From Clostridium sp. AM33-3 (lineage in GTDB: Bacteria; Bacillota; Clostridia; Lachnospirales; Lachnospiraceae), in assembly GCF_003480315.1 (NCBI RefSeq), contig NZ_QUIV01000027.1, forward strand, positions 349 to 27,157: a DNA stretch of 26,809 nt. The letters run 5' to 3'. Of this stretch, positions 8,532 to 16,202 are shown piece by piece. Position 1 is the first letter of the stretch; every line of letters starts with the position of its first letter. The notes under the pieces are model-generated. The model saw only the letters and a list, made by a program, of their open reading frames with translations. It searched no databases and was not told the origin of the DNA. The position numbers were made by a program, and so were the translations under genes.

Positions 8532-8909
8532 ATGACAAAGACAATTTTTGAAGAAATGGGCGGAACTTATAGACAGGTGGGTGATTATTTATTGCCGAAC
8601 ATCACAGTACCAGCCGAAGAAGAAATAGAGCCGATTGGTTTATGGGGGAAACGACATGCAAGGCATTTAAAGGAACACTATAAAGTGTTATATATGAACC
8701 TGCTGACAAGCGGAAAGCTGCATAGTTATCTTGCAGAAGTCGATAAGCAAGCAGAGGATATGTTTCTTCGACTGGTAAAGGAATATGCCGACAGACAAGA
8801 TGTGACGGAACAATTAAAGAAAGATAATCCCTACGAATGGATTGGAAGAATGAATAATATTCAGGCTTGTGTGAGGGAAGTTGTAGGAACGGAGTTGATT
8901 TACACATAA
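8532..8909 (+). CDS. tnpV: TnpV-family transposon protein
   Basis: A 125-aa protein matching the TnpV family first named in Tn4451: MGGTYRQVGDYLLPNI at the N-terminus, GKRHARHLKEH in the middle and EWIGRMNNIQACVREVV near the end. Its function is not established; it is a common passenger of mobilizable elements in Clostridia. It has a strong AGGAGGAAAAGG ribosome site and follows the relaxase by 26 bp, so it is probably the last gene of the backbone operon. The cargo promoter begins about 145 bp later. Confidence 0.85.
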   Translation: MTKTIFEEMGGTYRQVGDYLLPNITVPAEEEIEPIGLWGKRHARHLKEHYKVLYMNLLTSGKLHSYLAEVDKQAEDMFLRLVKEYADRQDVTEQLKKDNPYEWIGRMNNIQACVREVVGTELIYT

Positions 8910-9054
8910 GCGTTTTACGGTATGGTGCTCCTGCGTTTGCTGGAGTGCTGTGGTTGTGGTTGTAAAGAGGTTGTGAAAGATTGAATTTCGTAATGGTTGG
9001 ATGTATAATTAGGAAGTGAAAATTTTAATTTGCACTTCCATAAGGTGAAATGTA

Positions 9055-9083
9055 TTGACACAAAAAATACAGTATGATAGTAT
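9055..9083 (+). promoter_or_regulatory. Promoter of the ABC-F resistance leader
   Basis: TTGACA (9055-9060), 17-bp spacer, TAGTAT (9078-9083). The start near 9090 gives a leader of about 270 nt before the ABC-F start codon, long enough for attenuation. The upstream gap (8910-9054) holds only a weak GGAAGTG/CACTTCC hairpin. Confidence 0.7.
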
Positions 9084-9127
9084 TGCCATTAGAAGAAAGA
9101 AAGGCACATTTTGTGTAAGGTGAGGAA

Positions 9128-9142
9128 ATGATTAATAGATAA
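9128..9142 (+). CDS. Four-codon leader peptide (MINR)
   Basis: ATG ATT AAT AGA TAA behind a strong ribosome site (AAGGTGAGGAA). Very short upstream frames combined with a terminator are known control elements of ABC-F resistance genes: a drug-stalled ribosome changes leader folding and lets transcription proceed. The role here is inferred from this layout. Confidence 0.6.
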   Translation: MINR

Positions 9143-9275
9143 TTTGATTTAAGTAAGACACATATAGTTATTGAGCCTGTAGAGAATAGGTTTGTTTTGT
9201 GTACGCTTAAGTTGGATTATCGCAAGAGGCATTTCCTTTGTTTTCCTTTTGGAAAAGAAATAAGGGTCTATTTAG

Positions 9276-9314
9276 CGAGTCTATTTTTGCGTATGCAAAA
9301 AAGACTCGTTTTTG
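9276..9314 (+). terminator. Conditional (attenuator) terminator before the ABC-F gene
   Basis: Stem CGAGTCTATTTTTGC / GCAAAAAAGACTCG with loop GTAT, followed by TTTTT, ending about 50 bp before the ABC-F start. GTCTATTT occurs twice (9266-9273 and 9279-9286), so the right arm could pair with either copy, offering alternative folds. An upstream hairpin around TTTTCC / GGAAAA (9241-9256) may be the competing structure. Confidence 0.72.
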
Positions 9315-9362
9315 TGTGTTCAAAATAATAATTGGCTCAGACTTCGAAAAGGAGAAACTTTA

Positions 9363-10907
9363 ATGTTGCAGATAAAAAAATTAAATTTAACACATAAAAA
9401 AGACCTGAGAATAATTCTTAATGATTTCAACCTTGTGCTAAATGATGGAGATAAGGCAGTTATTATTGGAGAAGAGGGAAATGGGAAATCGACATTAATG
9501 AAGTGGATATACAATCCGTCGCTTGTAGAAAACTATATAGAAGCAGATGGGGAAAGGATAATGGGACACGAACGTCTTGGTTATCTTCCGCAGGAGATGC
9601 TCGATGAAGATAAGGAAAAAACAATATACGAATATTTTTCTGAAGAGGAAATATTCTGGGAGAAAACGCCTAAAGAATTGTCTGTTATTGCGGGAAAATT
9701 TGGAATGAAAAATGATTTTTTCTACAGTAACCAGACAATGGGTAGTCTTTCAGGAGGCGAAAAAGTCAAGACACAACTTATGAGGCTTTTCATTCGCGAT
9801 GTTTCTGTGCTGTTGTTGGACGAACCTTCCAATGACATCGACATTGCGACGCTTACATTACTGGAAAAAATCATAAATGACTGGAAGCACATTGTGCTTT
9901 TTATTTCACACGATGAAACGCTGATAGAGCGTACTGCCAACATGGTGATACATATCGAGCAGATTATACGAAAAACAAAGGCGAGATATACCGTGGCAAA
10001 GCTTCCCTATAGACGCTATGTGGAAGAACGGCTTCATAAATTTGAAATCCAAAAACAGCGGGCACTGAGTGACCGTAGGGAGAAAAAGATTCGCGATGAA
10101 AAATATCAAAGAGTTATGCAGAGTGTACAAGGTGCATTAAGAAGTTGTACCAGACAAGCACCGTCTGTTGCCAAAAACTTAAAGGACAAAATGCATACGG
10201 TTAAGGCAATGGAACGAAGATTTGAAAAAGAAGATGAAAATATGACTCAGATGCCGGAACAGGAAGAAGCAATCTTTGTCAAATTAGGGGATGAAAACTC
10301 ACACATTCCCGCAGGAAAAACGGTCATAGAATATGAACTTTCAAAGCTTGTGACTCCGGATGGCAAAAGAATTTTAGCAGAAGGAATTCATTTAAAAATA
10401 AAAGGTTCAGAAAAAATCTGTATGATAGGAGCCAACGGGGCAGGAAAAACGACTCTTCTAAAAAAGATAGCGGAAGAACTCCTAAATCGGAATGACATTA
10501 AAGCAGAATATATGCCTCAAACTTATGAAGACCTGCTGGATTTGGATGTTACACCGGTTGATTACCTTGATAAAACAGGAGATAAAGAAGAGCGTACAAG
10601 AATTAGAACATACCTTGGTTCACTTAAATACACACCAGATGAAATGGAGCATCCGATTCGGGAGTTATCAGGCGGACAAAAGGCGAAAGTGCTTCTCTTG
10701 AGGATGAGCTTAAGTGGTGCAAATGTTCTTATTCTGGATGAACCGACAAGAAATTTTTCACCATTGTCCGGTCCGGTAATAAGAAAAATGCTCCGAGAAT
10801 TTCCGGGGGCTGTCATTAGCATTTCTCACGATAGAAAGTATATTGAAGAGGTGTGCGATAAAATATATCAGCTAAATCCTAATGGATTACAGCTAATTGG
10901 TGATTGA
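9363..10907 (+). CDS. ABC-F ribosomal protection protein
   Basis: A soluble 514-aa protein with two ATPase domains and no membrane segment. NBD1: Walker A GEEGNGKST (36-44), signature LSGGEK (129-134), Walker B LDEPSNDID (152-160). NBD2: GANGAGKTT (356-364), LSGGQ (435-439), LDEPTRNFSP (458-467). The basic linker between them (about 190-300) is the part that reaches the ribosomal exit site in this family. ABC-F resistance factors displace drugs such as lincosamides, streptogramin A and pleuromutilins from the 50S subunit; the precise spectrum cannot be read here. The start is ATG 9363 (AAAAGGAGA upstream), not the in-frame ATG at 9312. The attenuator leader supports a resistance role over housekeeping. 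Confidence 0.88.
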   Translation: MLQIKKLNLTHKKDLRIILNDFNLVLNDGDKAVIIGEEGNGKSTLMKWIYNPSLVENYIEADGERIMGHERLGYLPQEMLDEDKEKTIYEYFSEEEIFWEKTPKELSVIAGKFGMKNDFFYSNQTMGSLSGGEKVKTQLMRLFIRDVSVLLLDEPSNDIDIATLTLLEKIINDWKHIVLFISHDETLIERTANMVIHIEQIIRKTKARYTVAKLPYRRYVEERLHKFEIQKQRALSDRREKKIRDEKYQRVMQSVQGALRSCTRQAPSVAKNLKDKMHTVKAMERRFEKEDENMTQMPEQEEAIFVKLGDENSHIPAGKTVIEYELSKLVTPDGKRILAEGIHLKIKGSEKICMIGANGAGKTTLLKKIAEELLNRNDIKAEYMPQTYEDLLDLDVTPVDYLDKTGDKEERTRIRTYLGSLKYTPDEMEHPIRELSGGQKAKVLLLRMSLSGANVLILDEPTRNFSPLSGPVIRKMLREFPGAVISISHDRKYIEEVCDKIYQLNPNGLQLIGD

Positions 10908-10991
10908 TAACAAAAAGGATGAAAGACTGACAAATTTCAGGCTTTTAGTGAGTTGGAAAGCATACAAAGATTTGAATTTGGAGGATAGATT

Positions 10992-11489
10992 ATGGTACGT
11001 ACAGAAGATGCATGTGAAATTATAAAATATGCTTTGCAAAACGAAATTAAAGTATATTTAGATGGCGGATGGGGTGTTGATGCACTTCTTAAAAGAGAAT
11101 CAAGAATACACAATGATATTGATTTGTTTGTTGAACTGAAACATTATCATGATTATATTTATGTGATTAAGCAGCATGGATTTGAGGAAGTAAATACTGA
11201 TTATACAACGGATGGTCATACTGTCTGGAAAGATGATAAACAAAGAATCATTGATTTACATTGTTTTGAATTTACAGATGACGGAATTGTTTATGAGGGA
11301 GATATATTTCCATCAAAAACTTTTTCCGGTATTGGAAAAGTTGGAGATATAACTGTTTCTTGTATTGAACCATTGAGTCAGGTAATGCTTCATTTGGGAT
11401 ATGAACACGATAAAAATGATGTGCATGATGTGATGCTGTTGTGTGAAACATTTCAAATAGCAATACCAGATGAATATAAGGAAAAGTAA
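10992..11489 (+). CDS. lnu: Lincosamide nucleotidyltransferase-like protein (Lnu family)
   Basis: A 165-aa minimal nucleotidyltransferase with YLDGGWGVDALL (about 22-33), catalytic-type aspartates in HNDID (Asp42, Asp44) and a third acidic site in IIDLH (Asp88). The size and DGGWGVD motif match Lnu(A)/Lnu(C)-type enzymes, which adenylylate lincomycin and clindamycin; the sequence looks closer to the Lnu(C) branch. It has a GGAGGA ribosome site and sits 84 bp after the ABC-F stop with no evident promoter, so both are probably co-transcribed under the attenuator. The substrate is inferred; an uncharacterised NTP-transferase remains possible. Confidence 0.8.
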   Translation: MVRTEDACEIIKYALQNEIKVYLDGGWGVDALLKRESRIHNDIDLFVELKHYHDYIYVIKQHGFEEVNTDYTTDGHTVWKDDKQRIIDLHCFEFTDDGIVYEGDIFPSKTFSGIGKVGDITVSCIEPLSQVMLHLGYEHDKNDVHDVMLLCETFQIAIPDEYKEK

Positions 11490-11589
11490 AATTTCAGTTT
11501 TGTGTTGAATCTCTAAGCAAAATAGCTTATAATTTGACATGCTACATATAGTTATTATCCACAGTTATCGAGTAGGTGTTATCAATGCC
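11490..11589. other. Gene-free right end of element A
   Basis: AT-rich, no gene seen. Together with 11600-11897 it makes a gap of about 400 bp filled by recombination sites, the att core and a terminator, described separately. Confidence 0.6.
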
Positions 11590-11607
11590 GATAACAAAAT
11601 GATAACA
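11590..11607 (+). repeat. Element A right arm-type direct repeat
   Basis: GATAACAAAAT then GATAACA, 11-bp period. It matches the left arm pair at 3050 apart from one base and starts 118 bp before core 2. Confidence 0.72.
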
Positions 11608-11680
11608 TTAGCTCGTATAGGCAGGATAATATGGATATATCAAATAATCAAAAGAACGAGAAACATTACAGAGAATAATT

Positions 11681-11700
11681 CCTAAACAAAAAGCGTTAGT
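11681..11700. promoter_or_regulatory. Operator-like inverted repeat at the right end of element A
   Basis: CCTAAACAAAAAGCGTTAGT resembles the promoter-region repeat ATTAAACAAATATGCTTAAT at 3956 (13 of 20 positions, including eight in a row) and ends 8 bp before the att core. The corresponding site of element B is much better conserved. Confidence 0.5.
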
Positions 11701-11707
11701 CTTTGTA

Positions 11708-11719
11708 GAGTTTGAGTGA
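11708..11719 (+). other. att core 2 (element A / element B junction)
   Basis: GAGTTTGAGTGA. It differs from core 1 at two bases, yet still reads Glu-Phe-Glu-stop. The left-end block of B starts 21 bp on and its arm repeat 72 bp on, as in A. Confidence 0.78.
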
Positions 11720-11779
11720 TGATATGAACTTGAAAAAGCCTTTATTTATGCGGGATTCAAGCAAATTTGTTTAAGCACT

Positions 11780-11797
11780 GGCAACGATTTGGCAACA
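11780..11797 (+). repeat. Element B left arm-type direct repeat
   Basis: GGCAACGATTT then GGCAACA, 11-bp period, starting 72 bp after core 2. The matching pair at the right end is at 20546. Confidence 0.72.
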
Positions 11798-11844
11798 TTT
11801 CGGGTATCACTCACTAAATAACAGAATACTTCAATAAGAGAAAA

Positions 11845-11893
11845 ACCTTGCTGATTTTCAGATATGGAAACTGAACATCGGCAAGGTCTTTTT
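11845..11893. terminator. Bidirectional terminator at the left end of element B
   Basis: Stem ACCTTGCTGATTTTCAG / CTGAACATCGGCAAGGT with T-runs after it on the plus strand and A-runs before it, so it would work both for transcription entering from A and for the XRE gene on the minus strand. Confidence 0.8.
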
Positions 11894-11897
11894 ATGC

Positions 11898-12458
11898 TTA
11901 TTTCTGCTTTTTCTTTTTAGACGCTTTCTTTTCTTCTTTCTCGATTTCCTGAAATTCTTTGGCAAGCATATCACTGACCGCCTGCGAGGGAACACTCCCC
12001 CAATGTCCAGAGGTGTCAAGTTCTGGGTACTTGTATCGCCACTGGTCGTATTCTTCTCTGCTAATCTCGCCCTGTTCCAGCTTGGCAGATTGTTCCTGCC
12101 ATGCGTGGAACATTTTGAACATGGAGGAATAGGTGGAACAGTCGGACTTGTCCAGCCGCAGACACACTTCCCCGTCAATCTCTCCGATTTTCAGTCCATA
12201 CATATCTTCCAGCGCAAAAAGTGTGTGCATAAGCCCGATATAGCTGTCAATCTCCGGGACTGTGATTGCTCGTGGGCTGACATCAAAGATATTTGCCATT
12301 TCTTTTACAAGGTCTTGCTTCGGCGTTCTGGCTTCTGATTCATACTGTGCCATACGGACATCAGAGGTCTTTCCGAGAAAACCGAGGATTTCGCCTAACT
12401 GCTTTTGCGTCATGCCTTTCCGATTACGGAAAAAGCGGATTCGTTTGCCGATTGCCAT
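11898..12458 (-). CDS. XRE-family repressor of element B
   Basis: A 186-aa protein with an N-terminal HTH (IRFFRNRKGMTQKQLGEILG; DVRMAQYESEARTPKQDL) and the same C-terminal region as the A repressor (DSYIGLMHTLFALEDMYGL, GEVCLRL, EEYDQWRYKYPELD), ending in a lysine-rich tail. ATG 12458 has a GGAGG site at proper distance, so the in-frame start at 12491 was not used. It is divergent from the xis-int operon and presumably represses it and itself. Confidence 0.85.
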   Translation of the reverse strand: MAIGKRIRFFRNRKGMTQKQLGEILGFLGKTSDVRMAQYESEARTPKQDLVKEMANIFDVSPRAITVPEIDSYIGLMHTLFALEDMYGLKIGEIDGEVCLRLDKSDCSTYSSMFKMFHAWQEQSAKLEQGEISREEYDQWRYKYPELDTSGHWGSVPSQAVSDMLAKEFQEIEKEEKKASKKKKQK

Positions 12459-12523
12459 AATAAAACCTCCGTTGTAGTTATAGTGATACAACCATTCTTG
12501 ACTTAAACATTTCTGTTGAAGTT

Positions 12524-12651
12524 AGTATAACATTGTGCAATAGGAATAGCAAGAGGAACTTAAATAAAAAAAGTTAAGATTTTTCTGCAAACCACTTGAC
12601 TTAACGGAATTTATTTAGTATCATGGATATAACTTAAACAAAAACAGTTAA
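12524..12651. promoter_or_regulatory. Divergent promoters and operators of element B
   Basis: Plus promoter TTGACT (12596-12601), 17 bp, TATCAT (12619-12624). Minus promoter TTGCTA (12552-12547), 17 bp, TATACT (12529-12524). Words of the type ACTTAAA/TTTAGT recur, and ACTTAAACAAAAACAGTTAA (12632-12651) sits 8 bp after the plus -10 box. A copy of this 20-mer with one change lies next to core 3. Confidence 0.72.
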
Positions 12652-12675
12652 ATAAAGAAAGGAGAGGATAACTGA

Positions 12676-12855
12676 ATGGCAGAAAAATCATTTATGACTG
12701 TGGAGGAAGTGGCAGCGGAACTGCGGGTGTCAAAGTCAAAAGCCTACCAGATTGTGCGGGAACTAAACGCAGAATTACAGAAACAGGGCTATCTGACGGT
12801 GGCTGGTCGTGTGAACGCTACATTTTTTCATAAAAAGGTCTGTTACAGCGATTAA
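12676..12855 (+). CDS. Small HTH protein, putative excisionase, element B
   Basis: A 59-aa protein (MAEKSFMTVEEVAAELRVSK..., ending KVCYSD), the counterpart of the 62-aa HTH proteins of A and C: HTH segment SKSKAYQIVRELNAEL and a GYLTVAGRVNATFF tail. ATG 12676 lies behind GGAGAGG, and the gene is 20 bp upstream of the integrase. Function is inferred from position and size. Confidence 0.75.
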   Translation: MAEKSFMTVEEVAAELRVSKSKAYQIVRELNAELQKQGYLTVAGRVNATFFHKKVCYSD

Positions 12856-12875
12856 GCGGAAAGGAGATGATTTGA

Positions 12876-13976
12876 ATGGCTGTATACAAAGACAATGCTA
12901 CAGGAACGTGGCGGGTAATCTATCGTTTCACGAATTGGAAAGGGGAGCGGAAGCAGACCCAGAAACGAGGATTTGCTACGAAGAGGGAAGCACAGGCGTG
13001 GGAACATGAAGCCATGCTGAAACAAGGTGCAAAGCTGGATATGACATTTGCCAGCTTCTTTGAGGTTTACGAAGCCGACAAGAAACAGCGTGTCAAGGAA
13101 AGCACATGGGAATCCAAAAGCCATGTAATCCGCACAAAGATTTTACCGTATTTCGGAAATCGGAAGATAGCGGAGATTGAAGCAAAAGACATTATCGCAT
13201 GGCAGAATGAACTCATGGCGTACCGGGACGAGAAAGGGAAGCCTTATTCGGCGGATTATTTGAAAACCATACACGCCCAGCTTACAGCAATTTTCAACCA
13301 TGCTGTGAACTTCTATAACCTGCCCTACAATCCGGCAAGGCGGGCCGGCACAATGGGAAATGAGGTTCCGAAAGAAATGGACTTCTGGACGAAAGAGGAA
13401 TATCTGAAATTCTCCGAAGCCATGATGGATAAGCCCCGTTCCTATTATGCCTTTGAAATGCTTTACTGGTGCGGAATCCGCTCCGGCGAACTGCTGGCAC
13501 TCACTCCGGCTGATTTTGATTTTCAGAAGCAGACAGTCACAATCAGCAAGACGTTTCACCGATCTAAAGGGCGGGATATTATCACAAGTCCGAAAACAAA
13601 AAAGAGTAACCGTACAATCAAAATGCCGCCATTTCTCTGTGAGGAAATACGGGAATATATCAAAATGCTTTACGACATTCAGCCAGACGAGCGGTTGTTT
13701 ACGGTCACGAAATCCTATCTCAACCATGAGATGGAGCGAGGGGCGAAGCAGGCAGGAGTGAAAAAGATTCGTGTGCATGATATTCGTCATAGTGCGGTTT
13801 CTCTGTTAATCGACATGGGATTTTCGGTGTTGGCGATTGGGGAGCGCATGGGGCATGAAGCGGAGAAAATCACTTACCGCTATGCTCATTTATTCCCTAC
13901 GGTGCAGACGGAAATGGCAGAAAAATTGGAAATGGAGCGAATGACAAAGGAGGATACAAATGGAAAGAACACTTGA
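12876..13976 (+). CDS. int: Tyrosine recombinase (integrase) of element B
   Basis: A 366-aa integrase built like that of element A: arm-binding domain (GTWRVIYRFTNWKGERKQT), core-binding domain, catalytic domain with Arg202 (CGIRSGE), HDIRHSA, GHE and the YRYAHLF tyrosine. HDIRHSAVS shows a change next to the catalytic His/Arg (Ala where A and C have His), which is tolerated in the family. It shares the guaA target with A and C, but the element carries different arm repeats. Its 3' end overlaps the next gene by 17 bp. Confidence 0.95.
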   Translation: MAVYKDNATGTWRVIYRFTNWKGERKQTQKRGFATKREAQAWEHEAMLKQGAKLDMTFASFFEVYEADKKQRVKESTWESKSHVIRTKILPYFGNRKIAEIEAKDIIAWQNELMAYRDEKGKPYSADYLKTIHAQLTAIFNHAVNFYNLPYNPARRAGTMGNEVPKEMDFWTKEEYLKFSEAMMDKPRSYYAFEMLYWCGIRSGELLALTPADFDFQKQTVTISKTFHRSKGRDIITSPKTKKSNRTIKMPPFLCEEIREYIKMLYDIQPDERLFTVTKSYLNHEMERGAKQAGVKKIRVHDIRHSAVSLLIDMGFSVLAIGERMGHEAEKITYRYAHLFPTVQTEMAEKLEMERMTKEDTNGKNT

Positions 13977-14283
13977 TTACAAAGGGCGGTGGCGCAATCA
14001 TACAGTAGCGTTCCGGGTATCGAACGAGGAAGCGAATCTGCTTAACGATTTGGTGGCACTGTCGGGATTGACGAAGCAGGACTACATCACAAGGCGGCTG
14101 CTGTGCCGGGACGTGGTGGTACAGGGTAATCCGAGGGTGTATAAGGCTCTGAAAAATCAAATGGCGGCTATCTACGAGGAATTGAAGCGGCTGGAAGCAT
14201 TAAGCCCGGACAATGACGAACTGCTCTATACGTTACAGGTAATCGGAATCACATTATACGGTCTGAAAGGAGAAGATGAATGA
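13960..14283 (+). CDS. MobC-like ribbon-helix-helix protein, element B
   Basis: A 107-aa protein (HTVAFRVSNEEANLLNDLVALSGL; DVVVQGNPRVYKALKNQM) clearly related to the A copy. The N-terminal ribbon-helix-helix should bind DNA near oriT and assist the relaxase. It starts inside the integrase gene behind AAAGGAGG and ends in a 4-bp ATGA overlap with the helicase, so the operon is translationally coupled. Confidence 0.78.
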   Translation: MERTLDYKGRWRNHTVAFRVSNEEANLLNDLVALSGLTKQDYITRRLLCRDVVVQGNPRVYKALKNQMAAIYEELKRLEALSPDNDELLYTLQVIGITLYGLKGEDE

Positions 14284-15410
14284 CAGAAAAAATAAAAACG
14301 ACTGCTCCCGTATTATCTGTTGGCGCAGATAGGGAACAGCCGAATACAAAAAATCACAAAGAAATTATAGCAAATGAAACAGCACAAATCAATCTGCAAG
14401 CCGCACAAAACCCGGAGAAATCCAGGAGCGGCGGGCTTCAAATCGTTTCCATGACGGAACTGTATGATACCGTATATCCACCGAGAACACCGGTTGTGGA
14501 CGGGTTTCTCTACGGCGGTACTTACCTCTTTGTAGGTGCGCCGAAAGTTGGAAAATCGTTCTTTATGGGGCAGCTTGCCTACCATGTGGCAATGGGGCTT
14601 CCACTGTGGGATTATCCCGTCCGAAAGGGGACGGTGCTGTATCTGGCACTGGAAGATGATTACGCAAGGCTTCAGCGCCGACTCTCCGGTATGTTCGGTG
14701 TGGAATGTGCGGATAACCTGTACTTTGCGACACAGGCAAAGACCTTGAATGAGGGATTAGACAGGCAATTAGAGGAATTTCTGAAAGAGCATACAGACGC
14801 AAGGCTGATTATCATTGACACACTCCAGAAAGTGCGTGAGGTTGGCGGGGACAGGTACAGCTATTCCAGTGATTACGAGATTGTGACAAAGTTAAAATCG
14901 TTCAGCGATAAATACGGTATCTGCCTGCTGGTGGTTCATCACACACGCAAGCTGGAATCCGAGGACAGCTTTGATATGATTTCCGGCACAAATGGGTTGC
15001 TTGGAGCGGCAGACGGGGCGTTTATCATGCACAAGAAAAAGCGTACTGACAATGAGGCGGTGCTGGATATTGTGGGGCGTGACCAGCCGGATCAGGAACT
15101 GACCATAGAGTTTGACCGGGAGTGCTGCGTCTGGAAATTTAAAAAGGCGGAGACGGAACTGTGGAAACAACCGCCGAATCCTCTGCTGGAAGCAATCAAC
15201 AATTTTCTGACAGAGGATAAGCCGGAATGGGAGGGGACAGCAACAGAACTTGTGAGCCAGTTGCCGGATATGCAGATACAGGCAAACGTGCTTTCCAGAA
15301 AATTGAATGTAGTCAATAGTCAGTTGCTTAATAACTATGGAATTTTCTATGACAATAAGCGAGGGCATGAAAGGAAGATTGTTCTGAAACGGCTTGAGCC
15401 GAGAGAGTAA
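14280..15410 (+). CDS. RepA-like AAA ATPase / helicase, element B
   Basis: A 376-aa homologue of the A helicase: Walker A GAPKVGKS (86-93), Walker B LIIIDTLQKV, HHTRKLESEDSFDMISGTNGL. The N-terminal 60 residues are poorly conserved and may be disordered. It probably unwinds element DNA during replication or transfer. Its stop codon is 2 bp before the first repeat of the inverted array at 15413. Confidence 0.85.
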   Translation: MTEKIKTTAPVLSVGADREQPNTKNHKEIIANETAQINLQAAQNPEKSRSGGLQIVSMTELYDTVYPPRTPVVDGFLYGGTYLFVGAPKVGKSFFMGQLAYHVAMGLPLWDYPVRKGTVLYLALEDDYARLQRRLSGMFGVECADNLYFATQAKTLNEGLDRQLEEFLKEHTDARLIIIDTLQKVREVGGDRYSYSSDYEIVTKLKSFSDKYGICLLVVHHTRKLESEDSFDMISGTNGLLGAADGAFIMHKKKRTDNEAVLDIVGRDQPDQELTIEFDRECCVWKFKKAETELWKQPPNPLLEAINNFLTEDKPEWEGTATELVSQLPDMQIQANVLSRKLNVVNSQLLNNYGIFYDNKRGHERKIVLKRLEPRE

Positions 15411-15412
15411 AA

Positions 15413-15495
15413 GCGACGATATGCGTCGGTTGCGACGGTATTTTTTACAGTGGGCTGGTATAGAAAATATTGACGCTATCGACGCAAACCGACGC
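15413..15495. repeat. Inverted repeat array (iterons) after the helicase, element B
   Basis: Two 34-bp arms (15413-15446, 15462-15495) in opposite orientation around 15 bp. Each has three GCG(A/T)C repeats; the left set starts at 15413, 15423 and 15432, the same 10 and 9 bp steps as element A, with an AT-rich inner end. The word differs from GTG(T/A)C in A, but arm length, step and place are the same. Confidence 0.72.
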
Positions 15496-15510
15496 AGAAA
15501 GGATTAAGTG

Positions 15511-15744
15511 ATGAAAAACGTGCAAATTCCTTATGAATTGTTTGTATCTCTGCTCCGCTATCATCTAATGGAAGATGATGATTGTCTGAATGAAATCCGG
15601 CAGGGATTGGAGCAGAAATTGGATTCTCTGGTGCGCCATGAATTATATGCGAAATATAAGACTGCGCCCACACAGGAAGAACGGGAAAATGCCAGACAGG
15701 AATATCTGGAAAAACGTGGAGTGCCGGATAGCTTCCGCTGGTAG
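15511..15744 (+). CDS. Small protein of unknown function, element B only
   Basis: A 77-aa, mainly helical, charged protein (MKNVQIPYELFVSLLRYHLM...RGVPDSFRW). ATG 15511 has AAAGGA 7 nt upstream and is preferred to GTG 15508. I do not recognise the family with confidence. It lies between the iteron array and oriT, so a role in replication or mobilization is possible; A has no counterpart and none was seen at this place in C. Confidence 0.65.
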   Translation: MKNVQIPYELFVSLLRYHLMEDDDCLNEIRQGLEQKLDSLVRHELYAKYKTAPTQEERENARQEYLEKRGVPDSFRW

Positions 15745-15764
15745 TTTTCCTTTGATGATAACAG

Positions 15765-15787
15765 ACAGGAGCGTGTCACGCTCCTGT
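15765..15787. other. Hairpin between the two small genes of element B
   Basis: ACAGGAGCG / CGCTCCTGT with a 5-nt loop and no T-run, so not a typical terminator. Confidence 0.5.
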
Positions 15788-15818
15788 GGATAGCAGATAA
15801 CGAGAAAGGTGTGATTTG

Positions 15819-16094
15819 ATGATAATTCAGCCGGAATGGGGTACCCGGAACGTGAACAAATATTTTTACGAAAATGAAGCCCGTAGGATTGCCGCATTCA
15901 ATGAAATCTTTGGAGATGTGGAACTGACTGCGGCAGAAATGCGGACGCTGGTATGGCTGTGTGGGTGGGAGGAATGTACAGTAGAAAACGTACTTTCGGC
16001 TATCCGAAAAGCTATGGCGGAAGCAAAGCGGCGGGAACAGCCGCCCGTCCGTAGGACGGAAAAGCCCTCGGCAGAGCGCAAAGGCAGCTTTTGA
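15819..16094 (+). CDS. Conserved small protein upstream of oriT, element B
   Basis: A 91-aa protein (IIQPEWGTRNVNKYFYENEAR; later ENVLSAIRKAMAEAKRR) with a close relative at 25737 in element C. ATG 15819 with AAAGGTG upstream was preferred to the overlapping TTG. The C-terminal third is basic and lengthened compared with C; its stop lies inside the first arm of the oriT hairpin. The family is unknown to me. Conservation next to oriT suggests a mobilization or replication accessory role. Confidence 0.7.
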   Translation: MIIQPEWGTRNVNKYFYENEARRIAAFNEIFGDVELTAAEMRTLVWLCGWEECTVENVLSAIRKAMAEAKRREQPPVRRTEKPSAERKGSF

Positions 16095-16146
16095 TGGACG
16101 GAACGGCTGTCAAAAGTGCTTTTGCGTTACTTTCGGCGAAAGTAAC
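16088..16146 (+). other. Candidate oriT of element B
   Basis: Imperfect hairpin CTTTTGA / TCAAAAG (16088-16094, 16110-16116), then AAAAGTGCTTTTGCGTTAC, then GTTACTTT / AAAGTAAC (16126-16133, 16139-16146), 56 bp before the relaxase start. The linear core is identical to A and C; the second loop differs (CGGCG here, GAC in A, CGACG in C) while its stem is kept. Confidence 0.7.
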
Positions 16147-16202
16147 AAAGCTTATGCGCCGTATCCGGCGCTGATTACCTGAACAGGGAGAAAGGATATT
16201 GA

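Larger units (their letters stand above)
2978..11719 (+). mobile_element. Element A: integrative mobilizable element with resistance cargo
   Basis: About 8.7 kb bounded by att cores at 2978-2989 and 11708-11719. Order: XRE repressor, HTH/excisionase, tyrosine integrase, MobC-like protein, RepA-like helicase, inverted repeat array, oriT candidate, MobV relaxase, tnpV, ABC-F, lincosamide nucleotidyltransferase. It has a relaxase but no type IV secretion genes, so it should need a helper for transfer. Arm repeats (GATAACAAATT) at both ends match each other and differ from those of B and C. Confidence 0.88.

Noticed and set aside
9312..9362. Longer N-terminus for the ABC-F protein
   Set aside because: The extra 17 codons overlap the attenuator terminator T-run and lack a ribosome site; ATG 9363 has a good one.
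10908..10991. Possible gene remnant reading KFQAFSELESIQRFEFGG between ABC-F and lnu
   Set aside because: About 20 codons with a stop just upstream and no start; too short to claim a pseudogene.
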